Shown: positions 48,491 through 59,938 of the stretch, piece after piece
Position numbering within the stretch: position 1 is the stretch's first letter
How the letters are laid out: the number at the start of each line of letters is the position of its first letter
Origin: an uncultured Methylopila sp.
GTDB taxonomy: Bacteria > Pseudomonadota > Alphaproteobacteria > Rhizobiales > Methylopilaceae
DNA: 64,000 bases
Reading direction: 5' to 3'
NCBI GenBank assembly: GCA_902168115.1
Contig: CABHPB010000069.1
Coordinates: 1-64,000 of the forward strand
The notes under the pieces: generated by a model
Seen by the model: the letters and a program-made list of their open reading frames with translations, nothing else
What the model was told of the DNA's origin: nothing
The model's database searches: none
Made by a program: the position numbers and the translations under genes

Positions 48491-49444
48491 TCAGCGGTCC
48501 CCGCGACCGGTCCCGCCGCCGCCGCCTCCACCACCGCCGGCCCGGTCAAGTCCGATCCGGTCGCCGCGATCAGAGGAGCCGCCGCCGCCCGGCGTGCGTC
48601 CGCCGCCGTCGCTCGGACCGCGCCGCTCGACCGGGCTCGCGACCGTCCGTCCTTCCTCGCGTCCCGCGCGCGGCTCGATCGGTTCGCGGCGCGGCTCGCT
48701 GCGGCCTGCGCCCTCGCGGCCGCGCGGATCGACCGACACGGTGCTGCCGCCCTCGCGGCCGCCGCGCTCGAACCTGTCGTCGCGTCCGGCGCGTTCCCGC
48801 TCGCTCGGGATCCTGCGCTCCTCGACCCTCGGCGGCCGGTTGGTGCGCCCGTCGCGAGTGTCGCCGGGGCCGTCGCGGTCGACGCGCGCGCGCTCCATCG
48901 GCCTGAAGCGCTCCTCCGCGCGCGGCGGCCGGTTGGTGCGACCCTCCCGCGCGTCGCCCGGCCGGTCGCGGCCGCCGCGGCGCCACGTCTCGCGCCAGCC
49001 CGTCACGCCGGGACGTCGCGAGTACCAGCGGCCGCCCCAGTAGTAGTAGCCGCCGCGATAATAGTAGGGCCGGCTCTCGTAATAGCCGCCGATCGACAGG
49101 CCGTAGACCTCCTCGGGGTCGTCGCGCTCGATGACGAAGGGCCCGCCGCCGTAGTCGTCTTCCGAGTAGACGCGAACGCTCGTGCGGCGGCCGCCGCCGT
49201 CGTCGAGATAGCTCCGCGCGACGTAGCCGCTGTCGCCGCCCATGCTGATCTCGCACCACTCGCCGCGGCAATCGAGGATCCGCACGACCTCGCCGGCGGG
49301 CAGCTGGTCGATGACCGCGTATTCCGTGCCGGGACCCGAGCGGACGTTCACGTCCGAGACGGCAGTGGCGGATTGCGCGGAAGCGGCGCCGCCGCCGAGC
49401 AGCCATGCGGCGGCAGCGAACAGGGGTATCAATCGGGCGGCCAT
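48491..49444 (-). CDS. Secreted SH3-domain protein with Arg/Gly-rich tail
   Basis: 317 aa from the ATG at 49444. Signal peptide MAARLIPLFAAAAWLLGGGA, then a bacterial SH3 domain (ATAVSDVNVRSGPGTEYAVI to GYVARSYL, about 25-85). A Tyr/Gly-rich stretch (ESRPYYYRGGYYYWGGRWYS) and a long Arg, Glu and Gly-rich low-complexity tail follow. The tail includes two copies of a GRTNRPPR unit (GDAREGRTNRPPRAEE and GDTRDGRTNRPPRVEE). Probably periplasmic or cell-wall bound. It is convergent with purB, three bases apart. Confidence 0.75.
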   Translation of the reverse strand: MAARLIPLFAAAAWLLGGGAASAQSATAVSDVNVRSGPGTEYAVIDQLPAGEVVRILDCRGEWCEISMGGDSGYVARSYLDDGGGRRTSVRVYSEDDYGGGPFVIERDDPEEVYGLSIGGYYESRPYYYRGGYYYWGGRWYSRRPGVTGWRETWRRGGRDRPGDAREGRTNRPPRAEERFRPMERARVDRDGPGDTRDGRTNRPPRVEERRIPSERERAGRDDRFERGGREGGSTVSVDPRGREGAGRSEPRREPIEPRAGREEGRTVASPVERRGPSDGGGRTPGGGGSSDRGDRIGLDRAGGGGGGGGGTGRGDR

Positions 49445-49631
49445 GCTTCGGAACTCCTCTCCGATTTCGAGCGTCACGCCGCTTCGCGTCGGCGTCGCGA
49501 GGCCGTGAGATCTGGCGTCAGTCGTTTCACGCGCGCCGGCGCGCCGTCGATCATCGTTTGAGCGCGCGGAAATAGTCCGCCTGAGGAATGGGGAAAGAGC
49601 GAGGCGCCGCCGTCGAGGGCCGCGCCCGCCG

Positions 49632-50414
49632 TCAGCCGCCGGGCCCCGCGCCCGTCGCCGGAGCGTCGAAAACGTCCGCCAGAGCGCGCTCGGCGCCGCG
49701 CGCGAGGAAGTCGAGATCCGTGCCGAGCGCGATCATGGAGAAGCCGCGCCTCAGATAGTCGGAGGCGAAAGCCGGCGTGTTGGCGTAGATCGCGACGGGC
49801 TTGCCGGCGCGGCGCGCGGCCGTGAGCACCCGGTCGAGCGCGCCGACGACCTTTGGGTGGCCCGGATCCACCGCCGTCCCGCCGCTTAGCGACACCGAGA
49901 GGTCGTTCGGGCCGATCAGCAGTCCGTCGACGCCGTCCACCGACACGATCTCGTCGACGTTGGCGAGGCCGCGCTCGGTCTCGATCATGGCGATGGCGAG
50001 GGTCAGGTCGTTGGCCTGGGCGAGATAGGCGTCGCGGTCGAGGCCGAGCAGGCCCGCAGCGCGGATCGGCCCCCAGCTGCGGCGGCCGACCGGCGGGAAC
50101 TTCAGCGCATCCACCAGCGCCCGCGCGTCCGCCGCCGAATCGATCATCGGCGCGATGACGCCGGCCGCGCCGACGTCGAGCGCGCGCGCGCCGAGGCCGT
50201 AGCCGTTCAGCGGCAGGCGGACCAGCGCGGGCCTGCCGGCGAGCGCCGCCGCCGCGACGCCGCCGACGATCGCGTCGAAACCGACGTAGCCGTGCTGGGC
50301 GTCGAGCGTGACCGAGGAGAAGCCCGCCCGCGCGACCGCCTCGACGGCGGGCGGGTAGGGCAAAGTGAGCCACGCCATGAAATGCGGTCGCCCGGACTCG
50401 AGCGCGCCGCGCAT
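49632..50414 (-). CDS. HpcH/HpaI family aldolase
   Basis: 260 aa, class II pyruvate-dependent aldolase fold. The base His lies in [15 protein letters not shown], metal ligands Glu in [17 protein letters not shown] and Asp in [14 protein letters not shown]. It would cleave 2-keto-3-deoxy acids or a hydroxy-keto dioate to pyruvate plus aldehyde; the substrate is not predictable. Spacing to the zeta gene and opposite operons suggests it is transcribed alone. Confidence 0.85.
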   Translation of the reverse strand: MRGALESGRPHFMAWLTLPYPPAVEAVARAGFSSVTLDAQHGYVGFDAIVGGVAAAALAGRPALVRLPLNGYGLGARALDVGAAGVIAPMIDSAADARALVDALKFPPVGRRSWGPIRAAGLLGLDRDAYLAQANDLTLAIAMIETERGLANVDEIVSVDGVDGLLIGPNDLSVSLSGGTAVDPGHPKVVGALDRVLTAARRAGKPVAIYANTPAFASDYLRRGFSMIALGTDLDFLARGAERALADVFDAPATGAGPGG

Positions 50415-50465
50415 CGTCCCCGGCCGCGCTTCGGTCGAGCGAACCTCTTCGACGATCGGCAGGGC

Positions 50466-50789
50466 TCAGCCCTCCGTGGCGATCTGCTGCTGGGCAGTCG
50501 CCAGCAGCTCGTCCATCGTGCGCCGGATCTGGTGGTCGGACTGGTCGACGCCGGCCGCGTCGAAGTCGCGCCGCACCTTGCGGAAGACGTCGTGGTCGCC
50601 TTCCTCCTCGAAGTCGGACATCACGACGGCCTTGGCGTAGCGGTCGGCGTCGTCGCCCGACTTGCCGAGCTTCTCCGCCGCCCAGAGCCCCAGCAGTCGA
50701 TTGCGTCGCGCAAGCGCGCGAAACCTCAGTTCCTCGTCGTGGACGAACATGGCCTCCATGGCCTGCTCGCGGCTGTCGAAGGTGGTCAT
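50466..50789 (-). CDS. F1-ATPase inhibitor, zeta subunit (DUF1476)
   Basis: 107 aa from the ATG at 50789. The start [20 protein letters not shown] with [20 protein letters not shown] is the conserved DUF1476 family, which in Paracoccus is the zeta subunit inhibiting reverse rotation of the alphaproteobacterial ATP synthase. It is mostly helical and cytosolic. It is divergent from ftsH with about 250 bases between. Confidence 0.9.
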   Translation of the reverse strand: MTTFDSREQAMEAMFVHDEELRFRALARRNRLLGLWAAEKLGKSGDDADRYAKAVVMSDFEEEGDHDVFRKVRRDFDAAGVDQSDHQIRRTMDELLATAQQQIATEG

Positions 50790-50954
50790 CGGGTCTGCCC
50801 TGTTCCGCTCGCCCGCCGCGGTGGCCGCGGCTGCCCCGAGGAATGAAACGCGGCAATTGTGGCAAAGGATGGCGGCCGACGCCAATTTCGATAACCGTTT
50901 TCCCTGTCATTTCGATCAAGCCGGCCAACGGCTTCAGTTCGGGCCTCCGTCATC

Positions 50955-50982
50955 TTGGCATCCGACCGGCGCGCGCTTACAT
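50955..50982 (+). promoter_or_regulatory. Possible ftsH promoter
   Basis: TTGGCA (50955-50960), 16 bases and TTACAT (50977-50982), giving a leader of about 50 bases before the ftsH ATG. A weak match in an otherwise GC-rich spacer; the true promoter may be heat-shock type. Confidence 0.3.
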
Positions 50983-51040
50983 TCCTCGCTGCCGTGGGCC
51001 GCGTCGCCATGAAGGCGCGGCCGCCGCGAAAGGCCTCTTG

Positions 51041-52954
<1,914 letters not shown>

Positions 52955-52970
52955 GCGTTTCCGATGCTGA

Positions 52971-53003
52971 CGAAAAGGCCGGGCCATGCGCCGGCCTTTT
53001 TCG
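52971..53003 (+). terminator. Intrinsic terminator of ftsH
   Basis: CGAAAAGGCCGG (52971-52982) pairs with CCGGCCTTTTTCG (52991-53003) over an 8-base loop, with a T-run inside the 3' arm, 17 bases after the ftsH stop. Confidence 0.85.
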
Positions 53004-53042
53004 TTTCAGCCGGAGCGGCGCGAGCGTGCGCAGGACTCCTCA

Positions 53043-53078
53043 TTGACATCATTTCAATATTCATATGAATGTTGAAAT
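53043..53078 (+). promoter_or_regulatory. ArsR operator and promoter overlapping the arsR start
   Basis: TTGACA at 53043-53048 is a consensus -35. A 28-bp near-perfect palindrome (53051-53078) centred on ATTCATATGAAT follows and ends on the base before the arsR ATG. A repressor bound there would cover the -10. The transcript must start within a few bases of the ATG, so it is likely leaderless. Confidence 0.75.
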
Positions 53079-53423
53079 ATGGATGAGCCCGAAGCCCTTG
53101 TTGCGTTCGCCGCCTTGGCGCAGGAGACGCGCCTGCGTCTCCTGCGGCGTTTCGTGCGGGCAGGGCCCGAGGGCGTGTCCGCCGGCGCGGCGGCGGAGGC
53201 CGTCGACGTCTCGCCGTCGAACGTCAGTTTCCACCTCAAGGAACTGGAGCGCGCCGGGCTCGTCCGCTCCCGTCGGGACGGTCGCTCGATCATCTACGCC
53301 GCCCACTACGACGCCATCGGCGAACTGGTGCGCTTCCTGATGGAGGACTGCTGCTCGGGCCGTCCGGAGATCTGCGCGCCGGGCCTTTCGACGCGCGCAT
53401 GCGCCGGGACGGTCGATGGTTGA
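53079..53423 (+). CDS. arsR: ArsR-family arsenite-responsive repressor
   Basis: 114 aa winged-helix repressor. LAQETRLRLLRRFVRAGPEG and SPSNVSFHLKELERAGLVRS form the helix-turn-helix; metal-sensing thiols are probably the Cys of EDCCSGRPEICAPG and the C-terminal Cys. No ribosome site is present, in line with a leaderless message. It controls its own operon. The stop overlaps the aqpS start by 8 bases. Confidence 0.9.
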   Translation: MDEPEALVAFAALAQETRLRLLRRFVRAGPEGVSAGAAAEAVDVSPSNVSFHLKELERAGLVRSRRDGRSIIYAAHYDAIGELVRFLMEDCCSGRPEICAPGLSTRACAGTVDG

Positions 53424-54084
53424 CCTCAAGCGGCGCCTCGCCGGCGAATTTCTGGGCAGCGCGTTTCTGGTGGCGGCCGTCGTCGGCTCCGGCATCATGG
53501 CGTCCGCGCTGACGCGGGACGTCGGCGTCGCGCTGCTCGCGAACACCATCGCGACCGGCGCGATCCTGGTCGTGCTGATCACGATCTTCGGCCCGGTCTC
53601 GGGCGCGCATTTCAACCCCGCGATCTCGCTCGTCTTCGCGCTGCGCGGGGACCTCGCCTGGGGCGATTTCCGCCGATACGTCGCGGCGCAGTTCGCCGGC
53701 GCGATCGCTGGCGTAGCCGCCGCTCACCTGATGTTCGGGCGGGCGGTGTTCGAGGTCTCGCAGACGGCGCGGACCGGCCCAGCGCAATGGTTCTCGGAGG
53801 GCCTCGCCGCCTTCGGGCTCACGCTCGTCATCCTGCTCGGGCTTCGCGGCGAACGCGGGGCCGTCGCCTGGCTCGTCGGCCTCTATGTCTCGGCCGGCTA
53901 CTGGTTCACAGCCTCGACATGCTTCGCGAACCCCGCGGTGGCTGCTGCGCGATCACTGACGAACAGCTTCGCCGGCGTGCGGCCCGTCGATCTGCCGGGC
54001 TTCCTGCTCGCGGAGCTTGCGGGAGCCCTCGTGGCGCTCGCCGCGGCCTCTTTCATTATTGGTTCCCGGAAGGCCGAAGCATGA
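53416..54084 (+). CDS. aqpS: Aquaglyceroporin AqpS (arsenite channel)
   Basis: 222 aa, major intrinsic protein family, six membrane helices and two half-helices. NPA boxes: HFNPAISL (about residue 59) and CFANPAVAAARS (about 175). In Sinorhizobium AqpS lets internally formed arsenite out and replaces an ArsB pump, which is absent here as well. The stop overlaps arsC (ATGA). Confidence 0.92.
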   Translation: MVDLKRRLAGEFLGSAFLVAAVVGSGIMASALTRDVGVALLANTIATGAILVVLITIFGPVSGAHFNPAISLVFALRGDLAWGDFRRYVAAQFAGAIAGVAAAHLMFGRAVFEVSQTARTGPAQWFSEGLAAFGLTLVILLGLRGERGAVAWLVGLYVSAGYWFTASTCFANPAVAAARSLTNSFAGVRPVDLPGFLLAELAGALVALAAASFIIGSRKAEA

Positions 54085-54494
54085 CCATCACGATCTTCCA
54101 CAACCCGGCCTGCGGCACGTCGCGCAACGTGCTCGCGATGATCCGCGCGAGCGGCGAACAGCCGGTAGTCGTCGAGTATCTGAAGACGCCGCCGACGCGC
54201 GAACGCTTGATCGGGCTCGTCGCCGCGACCGGCGGGTCCGTCCGGGCGCTGATCCGCGAGAAGGGCACGCCCTATGCGGAGCTCGGGCTCGCTGATCCGG
54301 CGCTGTCGGACGACGCTCTGATCGACGCCATGCTGGCCCATCCGATCCTCATCAATCGGCCGATCGTGGAGACGCCGCGCGGGACGCGGCTGTGTCGGCC
54401 GTCCGAGACTGTCCTCGATCTGCTCGATCAGCCTCAGGAAGCCTTCACGAAGGAGGACGGCGAACAGGTGTCGGCGCCGAGGCCCGCCCGGTGA
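54081..54494 (+). CDS. arsC: Arsenate reductase, glutaredoxin-coupled
   Basis: 137 aa. Active Cys11 in [27 protein letters not shown] holds the arginines that bind the oxyanion. It reduces arsenate to arsenite, which AqpS can conduct out. Translationally coupled to aqpS (ATGA) and arsH (GTGA). Confidence 0.95.
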   Translation: MTITIFHNPACGTSRNVLAMIRASGEQPVVVEYLKTPPTRERLIGLVAATGGSVRALIREKGTPYAELGLADPALSDDALIDAMLAHPILINRPIVETPRGTRLCRPSETVLDLLDQPQEAFTKEDGEQVSAPRPAR

Positions 54495-55201
54495 GCGACG
54501 GACTGCCGAACCTCGACGCCCGTTCGTTCCAGATGCCCGATCTCGGCGCGCCGGCGTCGGCGGCGCCGGCGCATCCGCCGCGTATCCTGCTGCTTTACGG
54601 TTCGCTCCGCGAGCGATCCTACAGTCGTCTCCTCACGCTCGAAGCGGAGCGGCTGCTGCAGGCCATGGGCGCGGAAACGCGCATTTATCACGCCGCCGGC
54701 CTGCCGCTGCCGGACGACGCGCCCGACACCCATCCCAAGGTGCAGGAGCTCCGGGAGGCGATGCTGTGGTCCGAGGGACAGGTCTGGACCAGCCCCGAAC
54801 GCCACGGCGCGATGAGCGCGACGCTGAAGGCGCAGATCGACTGGATCCCGCTTCCGGGCGGCGCGATCCGGCCGACGCAAGGGCGCACGCTGGCGCTGAT
54901 GCAGGTCTCCGGCGGATCGCAGTCCTTCAACGCGGTGAACCAGATGCGCGTGCTGGGGCGCTGGATGCGGATGATCACGATCCCGAACCAGTCCTCGGTC
55001 GCCAAAGCCTATCAGGAGTTCGACGACGACGGCCGGATGCGGCCGTCCTCCTATTACGACCGGGTGGTGGATGTGATGGAGGAGCTGGTGCGCTTCACAT
55101 TGCTCACGCGCGGCGTGTCTGATCGCCTGACGGACCGCTACAGCGAGCGGAAGGAAACGCAGGCGGCGCTCGACGAGCGCATGCGCCTCGGCGCCATTTG
55201 A
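54491..55201 (+). CDS. arsH: NADPH-dependent FMN reductase ArsH
   Basis: 236 aa from a GTG overlapping the arsC stop. Flavodoxin-like fold: [20 protein letters not shown] is the FMN phosphate loop, [20 protein letters not shown] and [20 protein letters not shown] complete the site. It oxidises trivalent organoarsenicals and reduces quinones. Last gene of the ars operon. Confidence 0.94.
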   Translation: MSDGLPNLDARSFQMPDLGAPASAAPAHPPRILLLYGSLRERSYSRLLTLEAERLLQAMGAETRIYHAAGLPLPDDAPDTHPKVQELREAMLWSEGQVWTSPERHGAMSATLKAQIDWIPLPGGAIRPTQGRTLALMQVSGGSQSFNAVNQMRVLGRWMRMITIPNQSSVAKAYQEFDDDGRMRPSSYYDRVVDVMEELVRFTLLTRGVSDRLTDRYSERKETQAALDERMRLGAI

Positions 55202-55338
55202 GCTTTCCACGCCACCGATGGACGCAACCCCGCGTCGCACACGCTTTTTGAACGTCCGCGGCATATACTCGCCACAAACGGGGGCTCTTGAGGCCCGGGG
55301 CGACAGACGTCGCGGACCAGCTCGGGGGATGCTCGCGC

Positions 55339-56685
<1,347 letters not shown>

Positions 56686-56901
56686 TCTCAACTTGCTTCG
56701 TCAGACCTGATCGCGCGCTCGCGCCCGTTTGGGCGCGGACTGGATGTGGCTTCGCCGCATCAGCAGAGACGTTGTAGTAAAGGCGGCGTGGTTAAAAGTT
56801 AAGGTTAAACACCCATTAAGGAATGACTGGCAGATTTGGCGACGTGACGAGATAGAGAGGGCGCGGCTTTGGGCGCGCTCTCCCATGCAAGGACGCGCCA
56901 C

Positions 56902-57684
56902 ATGGCCAAGCTTTCGACCTACGCGCTTGCGGGCGCGCTCGCTTTCGCGCTCGCGCCGGTCGCGGGCTATGCTGCTGATCTTCCCGAGCCTCCGGCGCTC
57001 GAGCCCGTCGCCCCGGTCGAGTTCGGCTCGGCCTGGTACCTGCGCGGCGACGTCGGCTACAAGGTCTATCGCGACCCCAAGGCCAAGTACGACAACCCGG
57101 CCTATCGCGCCGCCGGCATCTCGAACTTCGGCGGCGAGGACATGGACCATGCGGCCGTCATCGGCGGCGGCGTCGGCTACAAGTTCAACAACCACTTCCG
57201 CTCCGACCTGACGATCGACTACGAGACCCCGTCCGAATTCAAGGGCAAGCTGCCCTGCATCGCCGGCCCGGGCTGCCTCAAGGCGAGCGACAACAAGACC
57301 AAGATCTCCGCGACCACGGTCCTGCTCAACGGTTACTTCGACATCGCGACCTTCGGCGGCATCACGCCGTATGTCGGCGGCGGCGTCGGCTTCTCCTACG
57401 TCGACATGGACAAGCTGAAGTACACCGACTACCCGACCAAGTGCGGCTGCTCGGTCTCCGGCTCCTACAAGGGCGACGACAAGTGGAACTTCGCCTACGC
57501 CCTCATGGCGGGCGTCGGCTACAGCGTGACGGACAACCTGGTCATCGACGCGAACTACCGCTTCCTCGACCTCGGCGAGGCCCGGACCAAGTCGATCAAG
57601 GCCGCCGGCGCCGCCGGCAAGGTCAAGGTCGAGGACATTCAGGCGCACGAGTTCCGCGTCGGCTTCCGCTACCTGCTCGACTGA
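56902..57684 (+). CDS. Omp25/31-like outer membrane beta-barrel protein
   Basis: 260 aa from the ATG at 56902. Signal peptide (KLSTYALAGALAFALAPVAG, cleavage at YAA), a short Pro-rich start, then eight-stranded barrel pattern (SAWYLRGDVGYKVYRD; GVGYKFNNHFRSDLTIDYE; GGITPYVGGGVGFSYVDMD; NLVIDANYRFLDLGEA) ending in HEFRVGFRYLLD. Typical of the small major Hyphomicrobiales OMPs. It has a T-tailed terminator. Confidence 0.85.
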   Translation: MAKLSTYALAGALAFALAPVAGYAADLPEPPALEPVAPVEFGSAWYLRGDVGYKVYRDPKAKYDNPAYRAAGISNFGGEDMDHAAVIGGGVGYKFNNHFRSDLTIDYETPSEFKGKLPCIAGPGCLKASDNKTKISATTVLLNGYFDIATFGGITPYVGGGVGFSYVDMDKLKYTDYPTKCGCSVSGSYKGDDKWNFAYALMAGVGYSVTDNLVIDANYRFLDLGEARTKSIKAAGAAGKVKVEDIQAHEFRVGFRYLLD

Positions 57685-57712
57685 TCGTCTGCCAAGACTT
57701 GCGCGAACGCTG

Positions 57713-57746
57713 GCGGCGGGTCCGGAAGGGCCCGCCGCTTTCGTTT
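57713..57746 (+). terminator. Intrinsic terminator after the Omp gene
   Basis: GCGGCGGGTCC pairs with GGGCCCGCCGC (one wobble) over a GGAA loop, followed by TTTCGTTT, 28 bases past the stop. Confidence 0.8.
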
Positions 57747-57769
57747 GGCGTTTCCTATCACGCGATAAA

Positions 57770-57863
57770 AAGTTCCACTTGACGGAGGTCGCCCGGCGGG
57801 AGTAGCGCTCTCGGCGGGCCACCTCTCCCCACCGAGAGGCGACCATCTGAAAGGGTGGCTATC
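57770..57863 (+). ncRNA. serC-type leader RNA
   Basis: The 5' leader of serC can fold: CCTCTC (57822-57827) pairs with GAGAGG (57834-57839), and GCCACC (57818-57823) can pair with GGTGGC (57854-57859), the ribosome-binding region. The two stems share CC at 57822-57823, so they partly compete. This matches the described alphaproteobacterial serC motif, whose last stem hides the serC ribosome site. The ligand is not established. Confidence 0.6.
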
Positions 57864-59036
57864 ATGACGACGACTGCGCCGGCCGTTCGGCCGAACAATC
57901 CCAATTTCTCTTCCGGTCCCTGCTCCAAGCGCCCCGGCTGGTCGCTCCAGTCGCTCGAGGGCGCCGCGCTCGGCCGTTCGCATCGCTCCAAGCTCGGCAA
58001 GACCAAGCTGAAGGAGGCGATCGACCTCACCCGCGAAGTGCTCGAGGTCCCGGCCACCCATCGCATCGCGATCGTGCCCGGCTCGGACACCGGCGCCGTC
58101 GAGATGGCGATGTGGTCGCTGCTCGGCCCGCGCGGCGTCGAGGTTCTGGCCTGGGAAAGCTTCGGCGCGGTCTGGGTGACCGACGCCGTCAAGCAGCTCC
58201 GCCTGCCCAACACCAAGGCGACCGTCGCCGAATTCGGCAAGCTGCCGGACCTCGCGGCCGTCGACTTCGAGAACGACGTCGTCTTCACCTGGAACGGCAC
58301 CACCGCGGGCGTCCGCGTCCCGAACGCCGACTGGATCCCCGCGACTCGTGGCGGACTGACGATCTGCGACGCGACCTCGGCCGCCTTCGCCATGGCGCTC
58401 GACTACGACAAGCTCGATGTCGTGACCTTCTCCTGGCAGAAGATCATGGGCGGCGAGGCTGCGCACGGCATCCTGATCATGGGCCCGCGCGCCGTCGAGC
58501 GGCTCGAGAGCTTCACGCCGTCCTGGCCGCTGCCGAAGCTGTTCCGCATGACCAAGAACGGCAAGATCGACGAGGCGCTGTTCAAGGGCGAGACGATCAA
58601 CACCCCGTCCATGCTCGCGGTCGAGGACTATCTCGACGCGCTGAAGTGGGGGAAGTCGATCGGCGGCCTCAAGGCGCTGATCGCGCGCGCCGACGCCAAC
58701 GCCAAGGCGGTGACGGATTATGTCGAGCGCACGCCGTGGCTCGGCTTCCTGGCCGAGGATCCGGCGACGCGCACCAACACCGGCGTTTGCCTCAGGATCA
58801 TCGATCCGGAAGTCCTCGCGATGGCGCCCGAGGCGCAGGCCGCGCTCGCCAAGTCGATCGTCGACCGGCTGGAGAGCCTCGACGTCGCCTACGACTTCGG
58901 CTCCTATCGCGACGCGCCGGCGGGGTTCCGGATCTGGTGCGGAGCGACGGTGGAGACCTCCGACGTCGTCGCGCTCACCGCATGGCTCGACTGGGCCTAT
59001 GCGGAGGCGCGCGCCGGGCTCGCCCGCGCGGCCTGA
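57864..59036 (+). CDS. serC: Phosphoserine transaminase
   Basis: 390 aa from the ATG at 57864, eight bases after AAGGG; the GTG at 57855 lies on the ribosome site. Fold-type I PLP enzyme with the lysine in [16 protein letters not shown], and the start [15 protein letters not shown] typical of the alphaproteobacterial SerC subgroup. It makes phosphoserine from 3-phosphohydroxypyruvate. First gene of serC-sseB-serA, under the leader RNA. Confidence 0.94.
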   Translation: MTTTAPAVRPNNPNFSSGPCSKRPGWSLQSLEGAALGRSHRSKLGKTKLKEAIDLTREVLEVPATHRIAIVPGSDTGAVEMAMWSLLGPRGVEVLAWESFGAVWVTDAVKQLRLPNTKATVAEFGKLPDLAAVDFENDVVFTWNGTTAGVRVPNADWIPATRGGLTICDATSAAFAMALDYDKLDVVTFSWQKIMGGEAAHGILIMGPRAVERLESFTPSWPLPKLFRMTKNGKIDEALFKGETINTPSMLAVEDYLDALKWGKSIGGLKALIARADANAKAVTDYVERTPWLGFLAEDPATRTNTGVCLRIIDPEVLAMAPEAQAALAKSIVDRLESLDVAYDFGSYRDAPAGFRIWCGATVETSDVVALTAWLDWAYAEARAGLARAA

Positions 59037-59097
59037 CCTCGCCTGCGGCGGGCGGCTCGACGGCCGCCGCAGTCCCGATCGTCCGGAGGCATAGCCG

Positions 59098-59829
59098 ATG
59101 TTCCTTCCCGAAAACGACCTCGAACGCGCGCTGGTGCGCGCGGCCGACGACCCGGCGGCGCGCGCGCCGTTCCTGAAGACGCTGCTTGACGCGGAGCTCT
59201 CCTTCGCGCTCGTCGACGGCGGCAAGGACGGCTACCACGTGCCGGAGCTCGAAGACGGCGGCGATGTGTTCGTGCCGATCTTCACCTCGGAGAAGCGGGT
59301 GGAGCCCGCCTTCGGCGAGGAGACGATGTTCGTCGTCAGGCAGACGTTCCGGCAGATCCTCGAGCAGGTGGAGGGCGCGAACTTCGTGCTCAACCCCGGC
59401 TCCGACTACGGCCGCGAACTGAGCGCCGCCGACGTCAAGGCGATGCTCGCCGGCGACTTCGAGGCCGCCGCCGAGAGCGACGACGGACCGGACGGCGACG
59501 CTTATGGCCTGCCGTCGGCGGTCGGCAAGCCGACGCCGATGCCGACCCATATCACCACGCCGCTCGCCCGCATGCTCGCCGCGATCCGCGAAGTGAAGTC
59601 GGCGCACGTCGCGCAGGCGCTGTTCCCCGATCCCGACGGCTCCAAGCGGCTGATCATCGGGATCGAGACCGACGGCGACCTCGACTTCGTGCTCGACCGC
59701 GTGACCCAGCTGCTCGATCGGGTCGCAAAACCGTCCGACGTCATCGATTTCGTCCCGATACCCGGCTCGCCGCTGGACGGTTATTTCCAGCGCGACGTGA
59801 ACCCCTTCTACAAGAAGGCGGAAGCTTAG
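59098..59829 (+). CDS. SseB-family protein
   Basis: 243 aa, two SseB-like domains: N-terminal about 1-125 (ELSFALVDGGKDGYHVPELE; DVFVPIFTSEKRVEPAFGEE; NFVLNPGSDYGRELSAADV) and C-terminal about 145-240 (KSAHVAQALFPDPDGSKRLI; GSPLDGYFQRDVNPFYKK). Cytosolic, no catalytic motif. The family name comes from enhanced serine sensitivity in E. coli. It lies between serC and serA, 61 and 109 bases away, on the same strand. Confidence 0.85.
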   Translation: MFLPENDLERALVRAADDPAARAPFLKTLLDAELSFALVDGGKDGYHVPELEDGGDVFVPIFTSEKRVEPAFGEETMFVVRQTFRQILEQVEGANFVLNPGSDYGRELSAADVKAMLAGDFEAAAESDDGPDGDAYGLPSAVGKPTPMPTHITTPLARMLAAIREVKSAHVAQALFPDPDGSKRLIIGIETDGDLDFVLDRVTQLLDRVAKPSDVIDFVPIPGSPLDGYFQRDVNPFYKKAEA

Positions 59830-59938
59830 CCGACGTAGCGACTGCGCATGCGTAACTGAACAGGGCCGCCGGGTGCCTCGGCGGTCGTAGGAGACCTGCG
59901 TCCGGTCGTCAGGGGCGCGCATCGAAAAGGAGCCCTTC

